NCBI RefSeq assembly: GCF_000499845.2
Contig: NC_023756.2
Location: 40,793,393-40,857,392, forward strand
Length of the DNA stretch: 64,000 bases
Source: Phaseolus vulgaris
Taxonomy: Eukaryota > Streptophyta > Magnoliopsida > Fabales > Fabaceae
Direction: 5' to 3'
The translations under genes and the position numbers were made by a program. The stretch's first letter is position 1. Every line of letters starts with the position of its first letter. Below are positions 23,822 through 34,572 of the stretch, one piece after another. The notes beneath the pieces are model-generated. The model worked only from the letters and a program-made list of their open reading frames with translations, had not been told where the DNA came from and searched no databases.

Positions 23822-24889
23822 CAATACAATTGAAAAGACTAAATTTATTTTGTTTTAAAGTATTCCAAAATTTGAAAAAAAAAGAGTATATGATATGTTA
23901 GCCACAAATAACATTATATTACTGGAACATTTCTTATATATTTTTGGATTTTCTTTTAAAAAAAAATTAACTGGCATGAGATACAAGAGTAGAGATATTT
24001 TTGGAAGGATAGGGAAAACATCTCATACCACCCAGGTGTTAAGTGGAGGGTTCCATGCCCCTATCAATTTTCTATGAGCTCCCAACCCTATCCAGAATTG
24101 GTGACATCTAAAAAATTTACCAAAAAACAAATTAGTATTAATACATAAAAAATCATTGTTCCATTTAACATTTTCAATCAAGAGCATGCTTAGGGCAAGT
24201 GAACTATTAAGGAAAAGGAACGTTTAGTGTAAAAAACTTTTTTCAATTTATTAAAGAATTATAAAACTTCATGATTTTATTTATCGTTTTTATTTTTATT
24301 TTCTTGTTTGTTTCACCAGTTCTTCTTTTCAATAATGTGTTGACTTGATATTGATTGATGTACTTGTAAGAATTAAGGAGTTCAGATAGTACCCGTGGCT
24401 GGATGCATAATTGGTGACATATCTGTGATCTCCAAATTCCTTTAAGTCTCCTTCCATCAATGCTAATGCTCGATCAGTTTGTGGGGGACCTACGATTGCG
24501 CTCCGACGCTCAAGTCAGTGTTATGATTTAGGTATATTTTAGTGAATGAAAAAAATGTACCTTACTACTTTTACAGAAGGTTCTATTTAAAGTACTTGGC
24601 CCACGCAGGCTGCGGGTTATGCGAGACAGGCCTAAGTGGATAAGTGGATTAGATTAGTGACCACGCCCCACACTTTTTGGTAGCGAGCCATGCCCCCACA
24701 TTGCCACCCGTACTTTTGTCCAAGTCAATCATCAACCAATTGTCTATGAAACTCATTGTAACAAGTGTGTTCATTAGAGATGTAAATTAGATAAACATAT
24801 TTATGATAGAAGGATAATTATGGGTGTCTCCATATCTAAAGGAATGTCACTTAATTTTATTAATAGGAGGTTTATTTAAGGGGATTGTT
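23822..24889. other. Spacer with a possible gypsy LTR scrap
   Basis: Around 24490-24515 'gcgctccgacgctcaagt' resembles 'gactcttcgacactcaagt' in the gypsy LTR at 37238-37684, in the same orientation. This suggests a minus-strand LTR fragment in about 24400-24760. Nothing else is recognised. Confidence 0.35.
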
Positions 24890-25902
24890 ATTCTCATTGC
24901 AATTATACCTATATGTGATCATTCTCAACAAGTTATTGATGAGATATATGGGGGAATTTGTGGGAGTAATATGGAAGTTCAAACCTAGACAATAAAATAT
25001 TATACACAAGGTAATTTTGGTCAACCTTGAAAGAAGATGATAACAATTAGATTTAGTAAAATTTTTGTATTCAATCCATAAATGGGGAATTGATATTTTT
25101 TGTCCAATTATAAAAGCACTTCAAAAACTAAATTTCTTGTTATAATTATTAAGTATTTCACGAAATGGATTGAAGTCAAATCAATCACTCTAATTATAAG
25201 ATAGAAAGTTCAACAAGACAAAACCTACTAGTAGTTGACAATGAAATACAATTTGCTAGCCAAAAAGTGTGATATGTGCAATCAACTTGGAATCAAGTAA
25301 ATTTTTAAGTCAATCAAACACCCTCAAATAAATGATCAAGTTGGCAACCAACAAAGTAATCTTACGTGGTATCATGTAATGCCTCCATGATGCAAAGGTC
25401 AAGTGGGTGGAAGAATTGCATCACATGTTATGACCCTATCACATGACTTCTCAAACCAAGTAAATTTTTTTAACTTTAGTGTATGGCCTCGATGTCATGC
25501 TTCCAACTGAACATGATCTATCAACATCTAAAGTACACATGTTTTAGAAGAAGGATAAAAAATTGGCATTCACTCTAATCTTGATACTATCAGAAAGCAC
25601 GGGCAAAAACCTAGTTACAATCAAAGGCATTAATAAAGAGCCTTGAACAAAGGTACTCCCAAAGATTCAATCAATAATTTTTTGTATTTGACTTGGTTTT
25701 TAAGTGGGTTCAACCTAATAAGATATTGAACAAGTTATCTCTGAAATGGGTGAGACCATATGAAGTTCATGAAATTGTCAAAAAACGAACGTACAACCGA
25801 AAAACATTAGATGGAAGTTTGATTCCATTAACATGGAATGTGACTCATGTTTGTTTTTTATTGCAAGATAAATGTAAAATGGGTGTTACCCTTTTCTATT
25901 AA
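24890..25902 (+). pseudogene. Ty3/gypsy integrase relic
   Basis: Collinear weak matches to gypsy integrase are seen. A zinc-binding-region-like 'DEIYGGICG' is near 24940. The core start 'KFLVIIIIKYFTKWIEVKSI' lies about 25125-25185. An 'HPQ.NDQV..' segment, where the family has HPQTNGQ, is near 25315-25360. The C-terminal frame 25693-25902 has 'KLSLKWVRPYEVHEIVKKRTYN...LDG..IPLTWN', matching the GPY/F-type end of gypsy polyproteins. Stops and frameshifts throughout make it non-functional. Confidence 0.65.
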
Positions 25903-25999
25903 GGATTTGTGTTTAAGGATTTTAATTAAGACACAAGAATATAATAAAGTCATTGATCTTCACATTATCTTAGCATGTTTGGATAGTGTTCATTCAACC

Positions 26000-26290
26000 T
26001 TGTTCGATATATCATACTTTAAATTAATGTAGTTGTGTTCATTTACATTTAACCTTTGTTTTATATGTTAGTTTAAATTGATGTTATTGAATTCATTTAG
26101 ATTTAACCTTTGCCCAATATGTTATTTTTGCATTCATTTACATTCAATCTTTGTTCAATATATTATATTTTGAATTGACGTTGTTACACTCATTTATAAT
26201 AAATATTTGTTTGATATGTTACTTAACGTTGTTGCATTCATCTATGCTTGTCTCTTATATGATATTTTTTACTTTAAATTGAAGTTGTTA
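26000..26290. repeat. Tandem repeat of about 57 bp, five to six degenerate units
   Basis: Each unit carries versions of 'gatatgttat', 'aaattgatgttgtt' and 'cattcatttacatttaaccttt'. It directly follows the gypsy integrase relic, so it may be a 3' noncoding tandem array of that element. Confidence 0.7.
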
Positions 26291-27272
26291 TACCGACATG
26301 ATAAGAGCAAATAATTAAGGTTAATTCATTTCAAACATGTTTTTGTTCAATCTTAGCCGAATATGATGCCTTATCAATTAATTGATACTAAACAAATAAA
26401 TTTACTTAAATTTTGTTATACCAACATATATATTATAATAAAGCATATTTGTCAAGTTATTTTATGATGACAAAAAAAATAATTTCGTTCTCTGTTCAAA
26501 AGAAAATACATTGTTAATAGAAAACTAAAAATAAAAGAAAAATATTTATTCTTTTATGATTTTTTTCATTAGTCATTGATTTGAAATCACTCATTGTTGA
26601 TAGATCGACATAAAAAAAACTCAAATTTGCTCAATAACTCTCTCAAAGCTCCCTTACAAGATTTTAGAATTTAATTTTTTTCAAAATCTTTTATTACTAC
26701 CAGAACAAGTTCCTCTTCAACCAACACGTTTTTTATCCATGTATTTAGTTTCTTCTTTTTCGTGACATGTTTCTAGTCATTCTTCTTGTAACTTTTTTTA
26801 ACCTCATGTTTATCCTTTAACTTCTTTCTTTTACCATCCTTAAATGTTTGAAGTTTTTTTAAGAAAATTTTGTAAGAATATAAAGTTTATTTTAAAGATA
26901 TAAGGAATAGTAATCTACGTGAAAAAGGGAAACATGAACCAAGATAAAAAAAAGGAAGAAGAAAACTTCATATAAAAGAAATTTGTTGTCAAATAAAATG
27001 AAAAGTCAAAGTATGAACCTCACCAACTATTTATAAAAAAGGAAAAGAGTTCCTCAAATATTCAAGAGAACACCACAACATTTCAACAAAAGTATTTCAA
27101 TTAGTAAGGATGTAATCATTAAAGAGTTACAACACTATTCAAGGTGTAATATTATATTTGTTACAGGGGTCAATCTTACGATAGTTTATGCATTTGTTTA
27201 AATTTCTTTGATGACTTGATGTGATGTTTCCCTTTTTGAGATCCTTGACAATCTAAGACCCTATAGACGGTC
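26291..27272. other. AT-rich noncoding stretch
   Basis: No gene or element boundary is recognised. Confidence 0.4.
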
Positions 27273-28200
27273 TGTTGAAACACTAAATGTTTTATGACGA
27301 TCATATGAATAGTTTATTTTTTTGATGATAACAAAACCTGAATGATTTATTTTATTTAAAATGTTCTAACAATGTTTTGTACAACTACAATATACAATAG
27401 ACTCTTTGAGCATCTATAACTTTTGTTCATGACAGACAGTTTGATAGATTTTCATTATAGACGATTTGATGAACAAATTGAACGTGTAAGAGAATTTGTT
27501 TCATACAATTAATTATGAAAAATAAAATCTTCAAAACATATATCTACTAAAAATCTGATCAATAAAAGAGATATTATATTTGAAAATAAAAGGATCTTAT
27601 CAGTAAATTTTGTGGAGAAAAAACATATAACAACGTATCTTTTAGGAAAGAAAAATATGTTTATTACCTCTTCGAAAATTATCTTACTTAAAATGAATTT
27701 TATCAGTTATGATATGTGATGAATATCTTTAAACTTTTTTAAGAAAAACGAATTGAATAATTAAAAATCTAAAGTACTCATGTTTTAGCACAACATATTA
27801 TCTGGAAAGAAAAGATTTACTGATTATATTTTAATTTATTTTTACTAACTCATTGTAAATATTTTCGAATTAGATTAAAAAAAAAAATTTAAAAGATTGT
27901 AAATCCCAGCTTTTTTTAGCGTCTATCACAAAAAATGAAGATATGAAGATATTGAAAAATATAAACTTAACTAATTCAAGTATCAAAGGATATTTTTGAG
28001 AAGCTATATAAAGGAATTAAAAGCCAAAAATAAAAGTAAGTCAAGCAACAAAAGTTATACAAGTAATCTTGCTGAAAAAATACAAGAGTTACAATTAGTG
28101 TCTAGTCAAGTTCGTAAAATATCTATTAATTTGGTTTTATATTGCGAAGTTATCCCTTGAAAACTTTTTTATGCTATCTTTTGAGAGTGTTTTTTGAAAA
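27273..28200 (+). mobile_element. LTR of a Copia (SIRE/Maximus-like) retrotransposon
   Basis: It begins TGTTGAAACACTAAATG, contains 'tttgatgataacaaaacc' and a TATA box 'gctatataaagga' near 28000-28012. The minus-strand segment 48346-49229 has the same landmarks in the same order (TGTTGAGACACTAAATAG, gatgataagaaaaac, gcctatataaagag), so both are copies of one LTR family. The right end was not resolved, and lineage assignment is tentative. Confidence 0.5.
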
Positions 28201-28784
28201 ATTATTATGATCATCTAATAACTTTCATAATAATAGAAATAAGCCTAATCTTTGAAAAATGCTTTCGAATGATATTAGTATCATACGAAACATTATAGTT
28301 GAGAGATCGAAAGCCAGACATGAAAATTGTTAACAAGTTTAATGAAAGTGATGATCTGAACTTTTCTTAACAAAAATATAATCAAAATAATTTATAGGTC
28401 TTCATAACACAAAAACCTAGTTAAAATAATGAGTGATTATAATAGTTCCGAGTGATTGAAACACAAAAAAAAAAAAATAGAAATTAAAAACAATTTTTTC
28501 ACATTTTGTACTATGCAAAAAGATTTTTTTTATGATTTTAACTTTATTTTCTTTATTTTCTAAATGAAAACAGAAATGACTTATATTTTAGCCGTTTTTT
28601 TCTAAACTATCAGCAAAATATTTTGAGCAGTAAATACATTTGTATAAATTTTTACTTTCCAGAAATAAGTTTTTTTTAACTTATAATCATTTTTTAACAA
28701 TTTTTGTACTTATAGGCTTTATACATTTTTTCTTACATATCTTATGTAAAAAATTATTGGACCAAACAAAATTAATTATATTTT
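28201..28784. other. AT-rich noncoding stretch
   Basis: Nothing recognised before the target-site duplication of the next element. Confidence 0.4.
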
Positions 28785-28933
28785 AAAATTGATGGGAAAA
28801 CATGCACGCGGAAGCAACACACAATCACAAAACACCTGCAGAAAAATAAACGACACAAGATTTAACGTGGTTCGGTCGCCAACTGCAACCTACATCCGCA
28901 CGAACAACTACTAGGTTTTCATTCTATCCTATT

Positions 28934-29607
28934 TGATGGAAGAGGGTCAAGCACAACTTCACAAGAAAGACAAAAGCCAAGACATGAGCATCCAAAGCCA
29001 AACTAAGAGCGTCTAGGCCAAAGGGGAGGAGCGTCTAGCTCAAGGTGGAGAGCGTCTAGGCCAGTGAAAGGAGCGTCTAGGACCAAATTGCTAAGCCCAT
29101 GGCCAAGCGAATCCATGCAGATTTGTTTATGCTACATGAAGGCCCATTAGGGGTAGCTTAGTATTAGTTGTGGTGTAAATAGCATAAACTTGATTCCATG
29201 AGACTTGACCTAGATTTGCTAAAGATTTGGTCACTTTCTAGAAGGATTCTCCACATGGCCATGTGCTCCATGTGATGTAAATTTGCATTTCATTTTGATT
29301 AGCATTAGGGTTGCATTATGGTCCTCTTTAGCCTATAAAAAGAGGAGCCTACACCTTGTATTTTCAAGTTTATTGTGAGTAAAGTTATGCTGCCATTTTG
29401 TGCCAAGCTTTGCTTCTCCCTAGAACTCTAGGCTCTAAACTTCACATCCTTCACCTTTCCTTGGGCTGGCCGAACCTCCCAATGTTCATACACATCATGC
29501 ACCTTCAAGATCAACATCACTCTTAGGAAGATCTTGCACACACACATCCATGGCTTCCGCACCATCTCTTACATGATTCAAGAAGAACTTCATGAATTTT
29601 GCCATCA
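28934..29607 (+). mobile_element. Solo LTR nested in copia copy 2
   Basis: The LTR is 674 bp, starting TGATGG and ending CCATCA, with an exact 5-bp duplication ctatt (28929-28933 and 29608-29612). A TATA box 'cctataaaaagaggag' near 29333 points to plus orientation. No internal region remains, so it most likely arose by recombination between LTRs. It contains a 21-22 bp tandem repeat near its start. I do not recognise the parent family. Confidence 0.88.
29007..29080. repeat. 21-22 bp tandem repeat in the solo LTR
   Basis: The word gagcgtctag starts at 29007, 29029, 29050 and 29071, giving four units. Confidence 0.9.
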
Positions 29608-29740
29608 CTATTGCACACCAATTACAAGTACAATGATCTCTTTAAATAGAGATTATAAAAGGGACACGATGATTAAACTCACTCACTAAACAGGGTGTCT
29701 AGTCAGCTCAACCCAATTGGTCCGGGCTTCATACCCAACA

Positions 29741-29875
29741 ATCTCCCACTTGAAGCCACGGAACAATATTCACCTGCGCTTCAACTGTATACAATGATTA
29801 AGCCCACTCATTAAACATGGTGTCTAGTCAGCCCAACCCAATTGATATTTACTTCATACCCAACAATCTCCCACT
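29741..29875 (-). repeat. Duplicated PPT/LTR junction in copia copy 2
   Basis: The polypurine tract (complement atctcccact) and LTR start TGTTGGGTATGAAG occur twice, ending at 29740 and again at 29865. The ~125-bp duplicate contains an LTR-start fragment plus the pre-PPT sequence. The same arrangement is present in copy 1. Confidence 0.85.
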
Positions 29876-30336
29876 TGAAGTCACAGAACAATGTTCACCT
29901 GTGCTTCAATTGTGTGTGTACATGTACTTCTGTAATCTGTCGACGGAACTCAATGTTCCACCTCTAGTTGCCACCAACCTTCTTAATCATTTTGAAGGCT
30001 TCGTTAAAACTCCCATGAGTTTCAACATGTTAGTCACTGACCCGTTCTCTGTTCTTACCAGTTCACACTTACAGGAACTGCCAGATCCTGGAATAGCCTG
30101 AGAACAAACATACTCCATACTCAACAAGAAATTTTTGGAGATGTTTCAACAACTGGAATACAGGTTCTCCTAACCCACTGTCGTCTAGGAACCTCAGTTG
30201 AAGCACGACCTGTGCTCCCACTGCCTTAAGTACCTATAACTGGTCTACTTGAAACTTTCCATGCTTGTTCATCCTGAATCTGACCTGTGGCTCTGGGTTT
30301 CTCTCTTGTAAAGACAACCCTCTTTTGCCCACGAGA

Positions 30337-30723
30337 TTATGTGAACCAGACTTTGTTTATCTTCTGAAATGGGACGGTCACTCCCTCAAACAGTAATCCG
30401 ACCATATACAACGAACCTTTCTTTCTTCCATAGGCCATGACAAGATTTCCCTTGATGACCTTCCACTGCTGATTCCTGAACTTCACTTCATGTCCATGTT
30501 CGTCCAACTGCCTAACCGAAATCAATTTTTTCGTCAAGCTTGGAACAACTCTGACATCCTTCAAAGTCCAGAAACCAACTGGTGTCTTCAACACTATGTC
30601 ACCCATGCCCTTAACATCAAGAGTTCTATTGTCTACTAGTCTTACCTTTCCAAAGTCTCTAATAACTAGATTTTGCAATGCTTCACTGCTGTGGGTAGCA
30701 TGAAATGAAGCACCTGAATCCAT
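30337..30723 (-). pseudogene. Copia aspartic protease domain, copy 2
   Basis: A 128-residue frame contains the retropepsin active site DSGASFHAT near its start, then the copia protease body ending 'GSLYMVGL', and stops soon after. Immediately upstream a TGA replaces the Trp codon expected just before the 'VMDSGAS' stretch, and gag is in another frame. The domain is therefore complete but cannot be expressed as part of a polyprotein. In autonomous copia elements this protease cleaves Gag-Pol. Confidence 0.8.
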
Positions 30724-30742
30724 GACTCAGGAATCCACACTA

Positions 30743-31185
30743 CTATCCGCGCAACAGACTAAAAGGTCCTCGTCCGCGAAGTCTAATGTTGACTTGTTTA
30801 TCATTTGGGCATTGATTCCTGAAATGCTCCACCTCCTTACAGTTCCAACAGGTTACACTTAAGCAATCTCGAGTCTTTGACTGACTTCTTCTTTTGTTCT
30901 TGCTCCCACTATCTCTGATATTTTTCTTACCTCTGATGACATATAGCGATTCATTAGATAATTCCCCAGAACTCCTTCTTCGGACATCCTCGCCAAAAAT
31001 GAGATCACGAATCTTCTCAAAAGTGAATCCATCGGATCCCGCTGAACTGGTAACTGTTGTAACTGTTTTGGACCAACAGTCAAGCAAAGACAATAGCAGT
31101 AGTAAAGCTTGAACTTCATCATCGAACTTAATGCCCACTGACATAAGTCTGGTTAAGATCGAATTCATTTTATTAATGTGCTCAG
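30743..31185 (-). pseudogene. Copia gag remnant, copy 2
   Basis: A 141-residue frame (from the ATG at 31168) covers the C-terminal part of the UBN2-type gag ('ILTRLMSVGIKFDDEVQALL', then 'FEKIRDLI'), a basic stretch and a CCHC zinc knuckle, CWNCKEVEHFRNQC. The usual Gly of the knuckle is Glu here. The first part of gag is missing: the codons 'VTEHINKM' just upstream are preceded by unrelated sequence. A frameshift after the knuckle detaches it from the protease. Confidence 0.82.
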
Positions 31186-31539
31186 TAACTGAACTATCTT
31201 AACTTCGTGCCGCAACGTAAAGTAGCCACACCCTGCGCCTAGCACCGCACCGTCACTGTTACACCAGCAGAAAAATGCACGCGCGACCCCGCATCTTCCG
31301 TCATTGCCATCGCAGTGCACCTCCGTGCCGTTTCGCTCACCGCAAGTACCTGCACCTGTTCACCGTGAAACACGATCTGTCGCCTTACTGCCGCACTCTG
31401 TCGCACTGCCTAGACACGACCCTACTCTGAGCAACCACCTGCACAACGTCGCAAGCCACCACCACTCCTTTTGCGACCCACACCACTGCACGTCGCACCA
31501 CCTACTGTGTGCACCTGCCGTGAGTCGCAGGTCTGGGCT

Positions 31540-31745
31540 GTTGCGAATCCTGGGCCACCGTGAAACCCTAACTTTGGGACGCCGCTGCAGTCCCTACAAA
31601 ACCCTAGCTTTGGGATGCTACTGTCGGCTCTGCGAAACCCTAGGTTTGGAACGCTACTCTGTGAAACCCTAACTTTAGGATGTCGTTGTCGTCCCTGCGA
31701 AACCCTAGCTTTGGGATGTCGTTGCCGCCCCTGCGAAACCCTAGC
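31540..31745. repeat. Leader tandem repeat, about 36 bp, in copia copy 2
   Basis: About six units of 'gaaaccctagctttgggatg' plus a variable GC-rich spacer (starts near 31561, 31598, 31635, 31663, 31699, 31735). They lie between the primer binding site and gag. The long minus-strand frame over it is a repeat artefact. A related array is at about 42985-43110 in copy 1. Confidence 0.85.
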
Positions 31746-31757
31746 TCTTGATACCAC
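31745..31757 (-). other. Primer binding site of copia copy 2
   Basis: The minus strand reads tggtatcaagag directly after the LTR. It resembles TGGTATCAGAGC, complementary to the initiator tRNA-Met 3' end, with one extra A. The same form is in copy 1. Confidence 0.75.
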
Positions 31758-31758
31758 T

Positions 31759-32030
31759 TGATGGGAAAAAACGCACGCGGAAACAACATACAATCACGAA
31801 TCAACTACTGAAAAATAAACGACACAAGATTTAACGTGGTTTGGTCGCCAACTACAACCTACATCCACACGGGCAACTATTAGTTTTTCATTCTATTCTG
31901 TTGCACACCAATTACAAGTACAATGATCTCTTTAACTAAAGATTATAAAAGACATACAATGATTAAACTTACTCACTAAACATGGTATCTAATCAGCTCA
32001 ACCCAATTGGTCTTGTTTTCATACCCAACA
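31759..32030 (-). repeat. 5' LTR of copia copy 2
   Basis: A 272-bp LTR, TGTTGGG...CCCATCA on the minus strand, matching 42616-42898 and 44782-45036 in sequence. Confidence 0.88.
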
Positions 32031-32035
32031 AAAAT

Positions 32036-32734
32036 CAACTAACTTAATTATGATTATACTCAAGTTTATTTATAATCTACTCTCGCTGCACTAAACAAAT
32101 CCTTGGAAGAAAAAAAAAATTATAATTATGTTATTGTTTCCAAATATTTATTGACTTTCTTAATAATTAATTTCGATCATAGAACCTAACAAACTATTTT
32201 TAATAGAACTTTTCATTTAACCATGTTTTTTTTCTTTCAGTAAAACTTGATCATGAAACCTTATTTAAGAAACTCAATTTCAGTATTACACTAACAACTT
32301 GTTGACGTTTTTTAAAGTGTGACTACTTTATGAAAAAAATAAGTCTATGCTCTACCAGTGCCAATACTTTTATACTGCACCCCATCATAAACTATAATAT
32401 AATATAAATTTGTATTTTTTTAATAAGAATTAAATATGTTTTTTTTCATCTATTATAATATAAAATTAATTTTTTTCCATCATTTAAATTCTATCAGTAT
32501 AAATGAATTTTTAAATATATGTTAAAATATTTTATATTAATTCATAATTATATAATGTTATAATATTATAATATAATTATATTATAAATCTGTTTAATAC
32601 ATAAAAGAATTGAGAAAAAATTTATTACAACAATTTACTTACTATAATTATTGAGTAAGTCCATAACTTAGACTAAAACAAAAACCAATTTTACGTGTAG
32701 ATATATTTAATTCTTTTAATAATTATCAATATAA
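32036..32734. other. AT-rich noncoding stretch
   Basis: No feature recognised. Confidence 0.4.
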
Positions 32735-33090
32735 GAAAAAAAATCATGTAAAAACTAATTTTAGAGACAAAAAATAATTAGTTGTTATAGTGATTAAATT
32801 AGAGATTTTAGAGATTAAAAATATTTTTGGTTTCTAAATTAGTTTCTATTATTATTAAATTGTTTCTAAATTAGTATCTAATTAACAACAAGATTTTAAC
32901 TACCAAATATAGAATCTAAATATTTGGTAGTTAAAATCTTAGTAGCTAATTAAATATCAATTTAGAAACTATTTAATAATAATAAAACTAATTTAAAAAA
33001 TATTTTTTGAGTTTTTAAAATAATTTTTAATTTAATCATTATAACAACTAATTATTTTTTATTTTTAAAATTGGTTTTGAAATTAATTTC
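32735..33090. repeat. AT-rich hairpin repeat, copy 3 (best preserved)
   Basis: An imperfect palindrome of about 355 bp. The left arm 'aataattagttgttatagtgattaaa' is mirrored by 'tttaatcattataacaactaatta' on the right. The centre is 'aactaccaaatat' ... 'atatttggtagtt' near 32900-32935. It could fold into a single long hairpin. Confidence 0.75.
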
Positions 33091-34296
33091 TATTTCATAA
33101 TTTTTTTATTATATATTAAAAAACATATCCATGATAATTCAAAATTAATTGGTAATGTAAAATTATATTACACTATTGGTAAGTTACAATTAAGCTCATG
33201 TTTGATTCATGAGTGCATTATTATTTAACAAAGTTAAAAAAATCAGTGTATTACTTTTCCAAATATGGGCAAAGAAGTTCAATGATTGAAGGGAAGAAAA
33301 TAGATGTTATGGTCACAGAGAGATGATAAAAGTGGAACTTTATTGGCTTTTCCTAAAAAAAAGCTTGATTATTAAATTAAAAATAAGATTAGAATTTCAA
33401 AGAGCACCAAAAGCACTTTTTTTGAAGATATTTTTTGAATAAAAAATTGGCATCATTTTCATTCCATACAATCACAGGTTTTCTCTAGAAGGAAGGCACT
33501 GTTTCTTTTGGAAGCACTTACCCAACCCATCAATGTCTGTCACTTTCAGCTGCAATTCTTGAATTAATAATTTTTCCATCTTCATTGCATTGACCAACTT
33601 TATGATTCCTATCATCTTCTGCAACCCTTTTAATGAGGATAATTATTAAAACTTCCTTCTTTCTCTCCACCTTTTTCAACATTTCTTGCTTCTTACATCT
33701 CAATTGTGATTTTTTTTTATTATAAAACTAGAATATATTTTTAGATTATATATTTTATAATGGATTTTTAGATATAAAAATATGATTTAAAATGTATTTT
33801 TAAATTCATGAATAAATTTTAATATATAATTTAAAAATATATTTTATATGGTAAAATTCAGAATTCTTTTATAGGGGATTCTGTTAATATATTATAACTA
33901 CAAATTATGAAATCTAAAATGTTAATGCATCATAACTTTAGAGTTATTTATTAGAAAAATAAATTATATCCAAAAAGAGGGAAGCAAATTACATCCTGAA
34001 TTTACATCATTTTTATGTGAAATTACAAAAATATCCTTTAAATAAAATGAGAGGTATGGATAAAACTACATTATGGAGCTCTCTTATTAAAATATTTTTC
34101 TAGATTTGAATTTTCAGATTTTTATTTTTATTTTTAATTTTCTTTTTGAAACGTATTTTTTCATTCTAAAATTGCTTTTGCCAAAATAGAATTTTAAATT
34201 TTGAATAATAATCTATTCCAAATATATTTCAGTATTTTTTAATTCTGAATTTTCATTTTCAAAATAAAGAACATTTTTGAAAATTTGGAAATATAT
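33091..34296. other. AT-rich stretch with less repetitive segment
   Basis: No gene is found. 33240-33720 is more complex in sequence than its surroundings but shows no conserved protein or RNA that I recognise. Confidence 0.4.
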
Positions 34297-34501
34297 AGGG
34301 TGCAAGTTAATAAACGTTGGATGTAAGAAGAATTTTCCAAAATTAACTAACTTAAAGTCCTACAAAACATTCATCTCTAATAATTTCTTTGTAAGGAGGA
34401 AAATAATAATAATTGAATGAACAATGAAATAAAAAGCGTAAAATAGACATTTAAAAAAAGGAGATCTATAAGAAAATTATAGGGTGCAAGAAGAAATTGT
34501 C
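34297..34501. repeat. Two MULE-MITE end-like sequences in direct orientation
   Basis: 'agggtgcaagttaataaac..ggatgtaagaagaa' at 34297-34337 and 'agggtgcaagaagaaattgtc' at 34481-34501 both resemble the right end of MULE-MITE 1. No matching left end was found, so these are orphan ends. Confidence 0.45.
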
Positions 34502-34572
34502 TTAAGACTTTATAGTTTCGGACCTAGTCTAGTTAAAGGCCTGAAAACTTATTCCAACCTCAACAAACATTT

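Larger units (their letters stand above)
28790..29740 (-). repeat. 3' LTR of copia copy 2, interrupted
   Basis: The ends are TGATGGG...CCCAACA as seen on the plus strand. Without the 674-bp nested insertion and its 5-bp duplication the length is 272 bp, the same as the 5' LTR. Confidence 0.88.
28790..32030 (-). mobile_element. Non-autonomous copia element, copy 2 (minus strand)
   Basis: The element is 3241 bp and flanked by an exact 5-bp target-site duplication aaaat (28785-28789 and 32031-32035). Its 5' LTR is on the right (31759-32030), followed leftwards by a tRNA-Met-type primer binding site, a tandem-repeat leader, broken gag and protease sequence, a short unrecognised region, a polypurine tract (29741-29750) and the 3' LTR on the left (28790-29740). 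No integrase, RT or RNase H sequence is present. The 3' LTR is enlarged by a nested solo LTR. Its sister copy is at 42616-45036 on the opposite strand. Confidence 0.9.

Noticed and set aside
31304..31793. Frames of about 120 codons on both strands
   Set aside because: They arise from the tandem-repeat leader of the copia element; the repeated peptides reflect the repeat.
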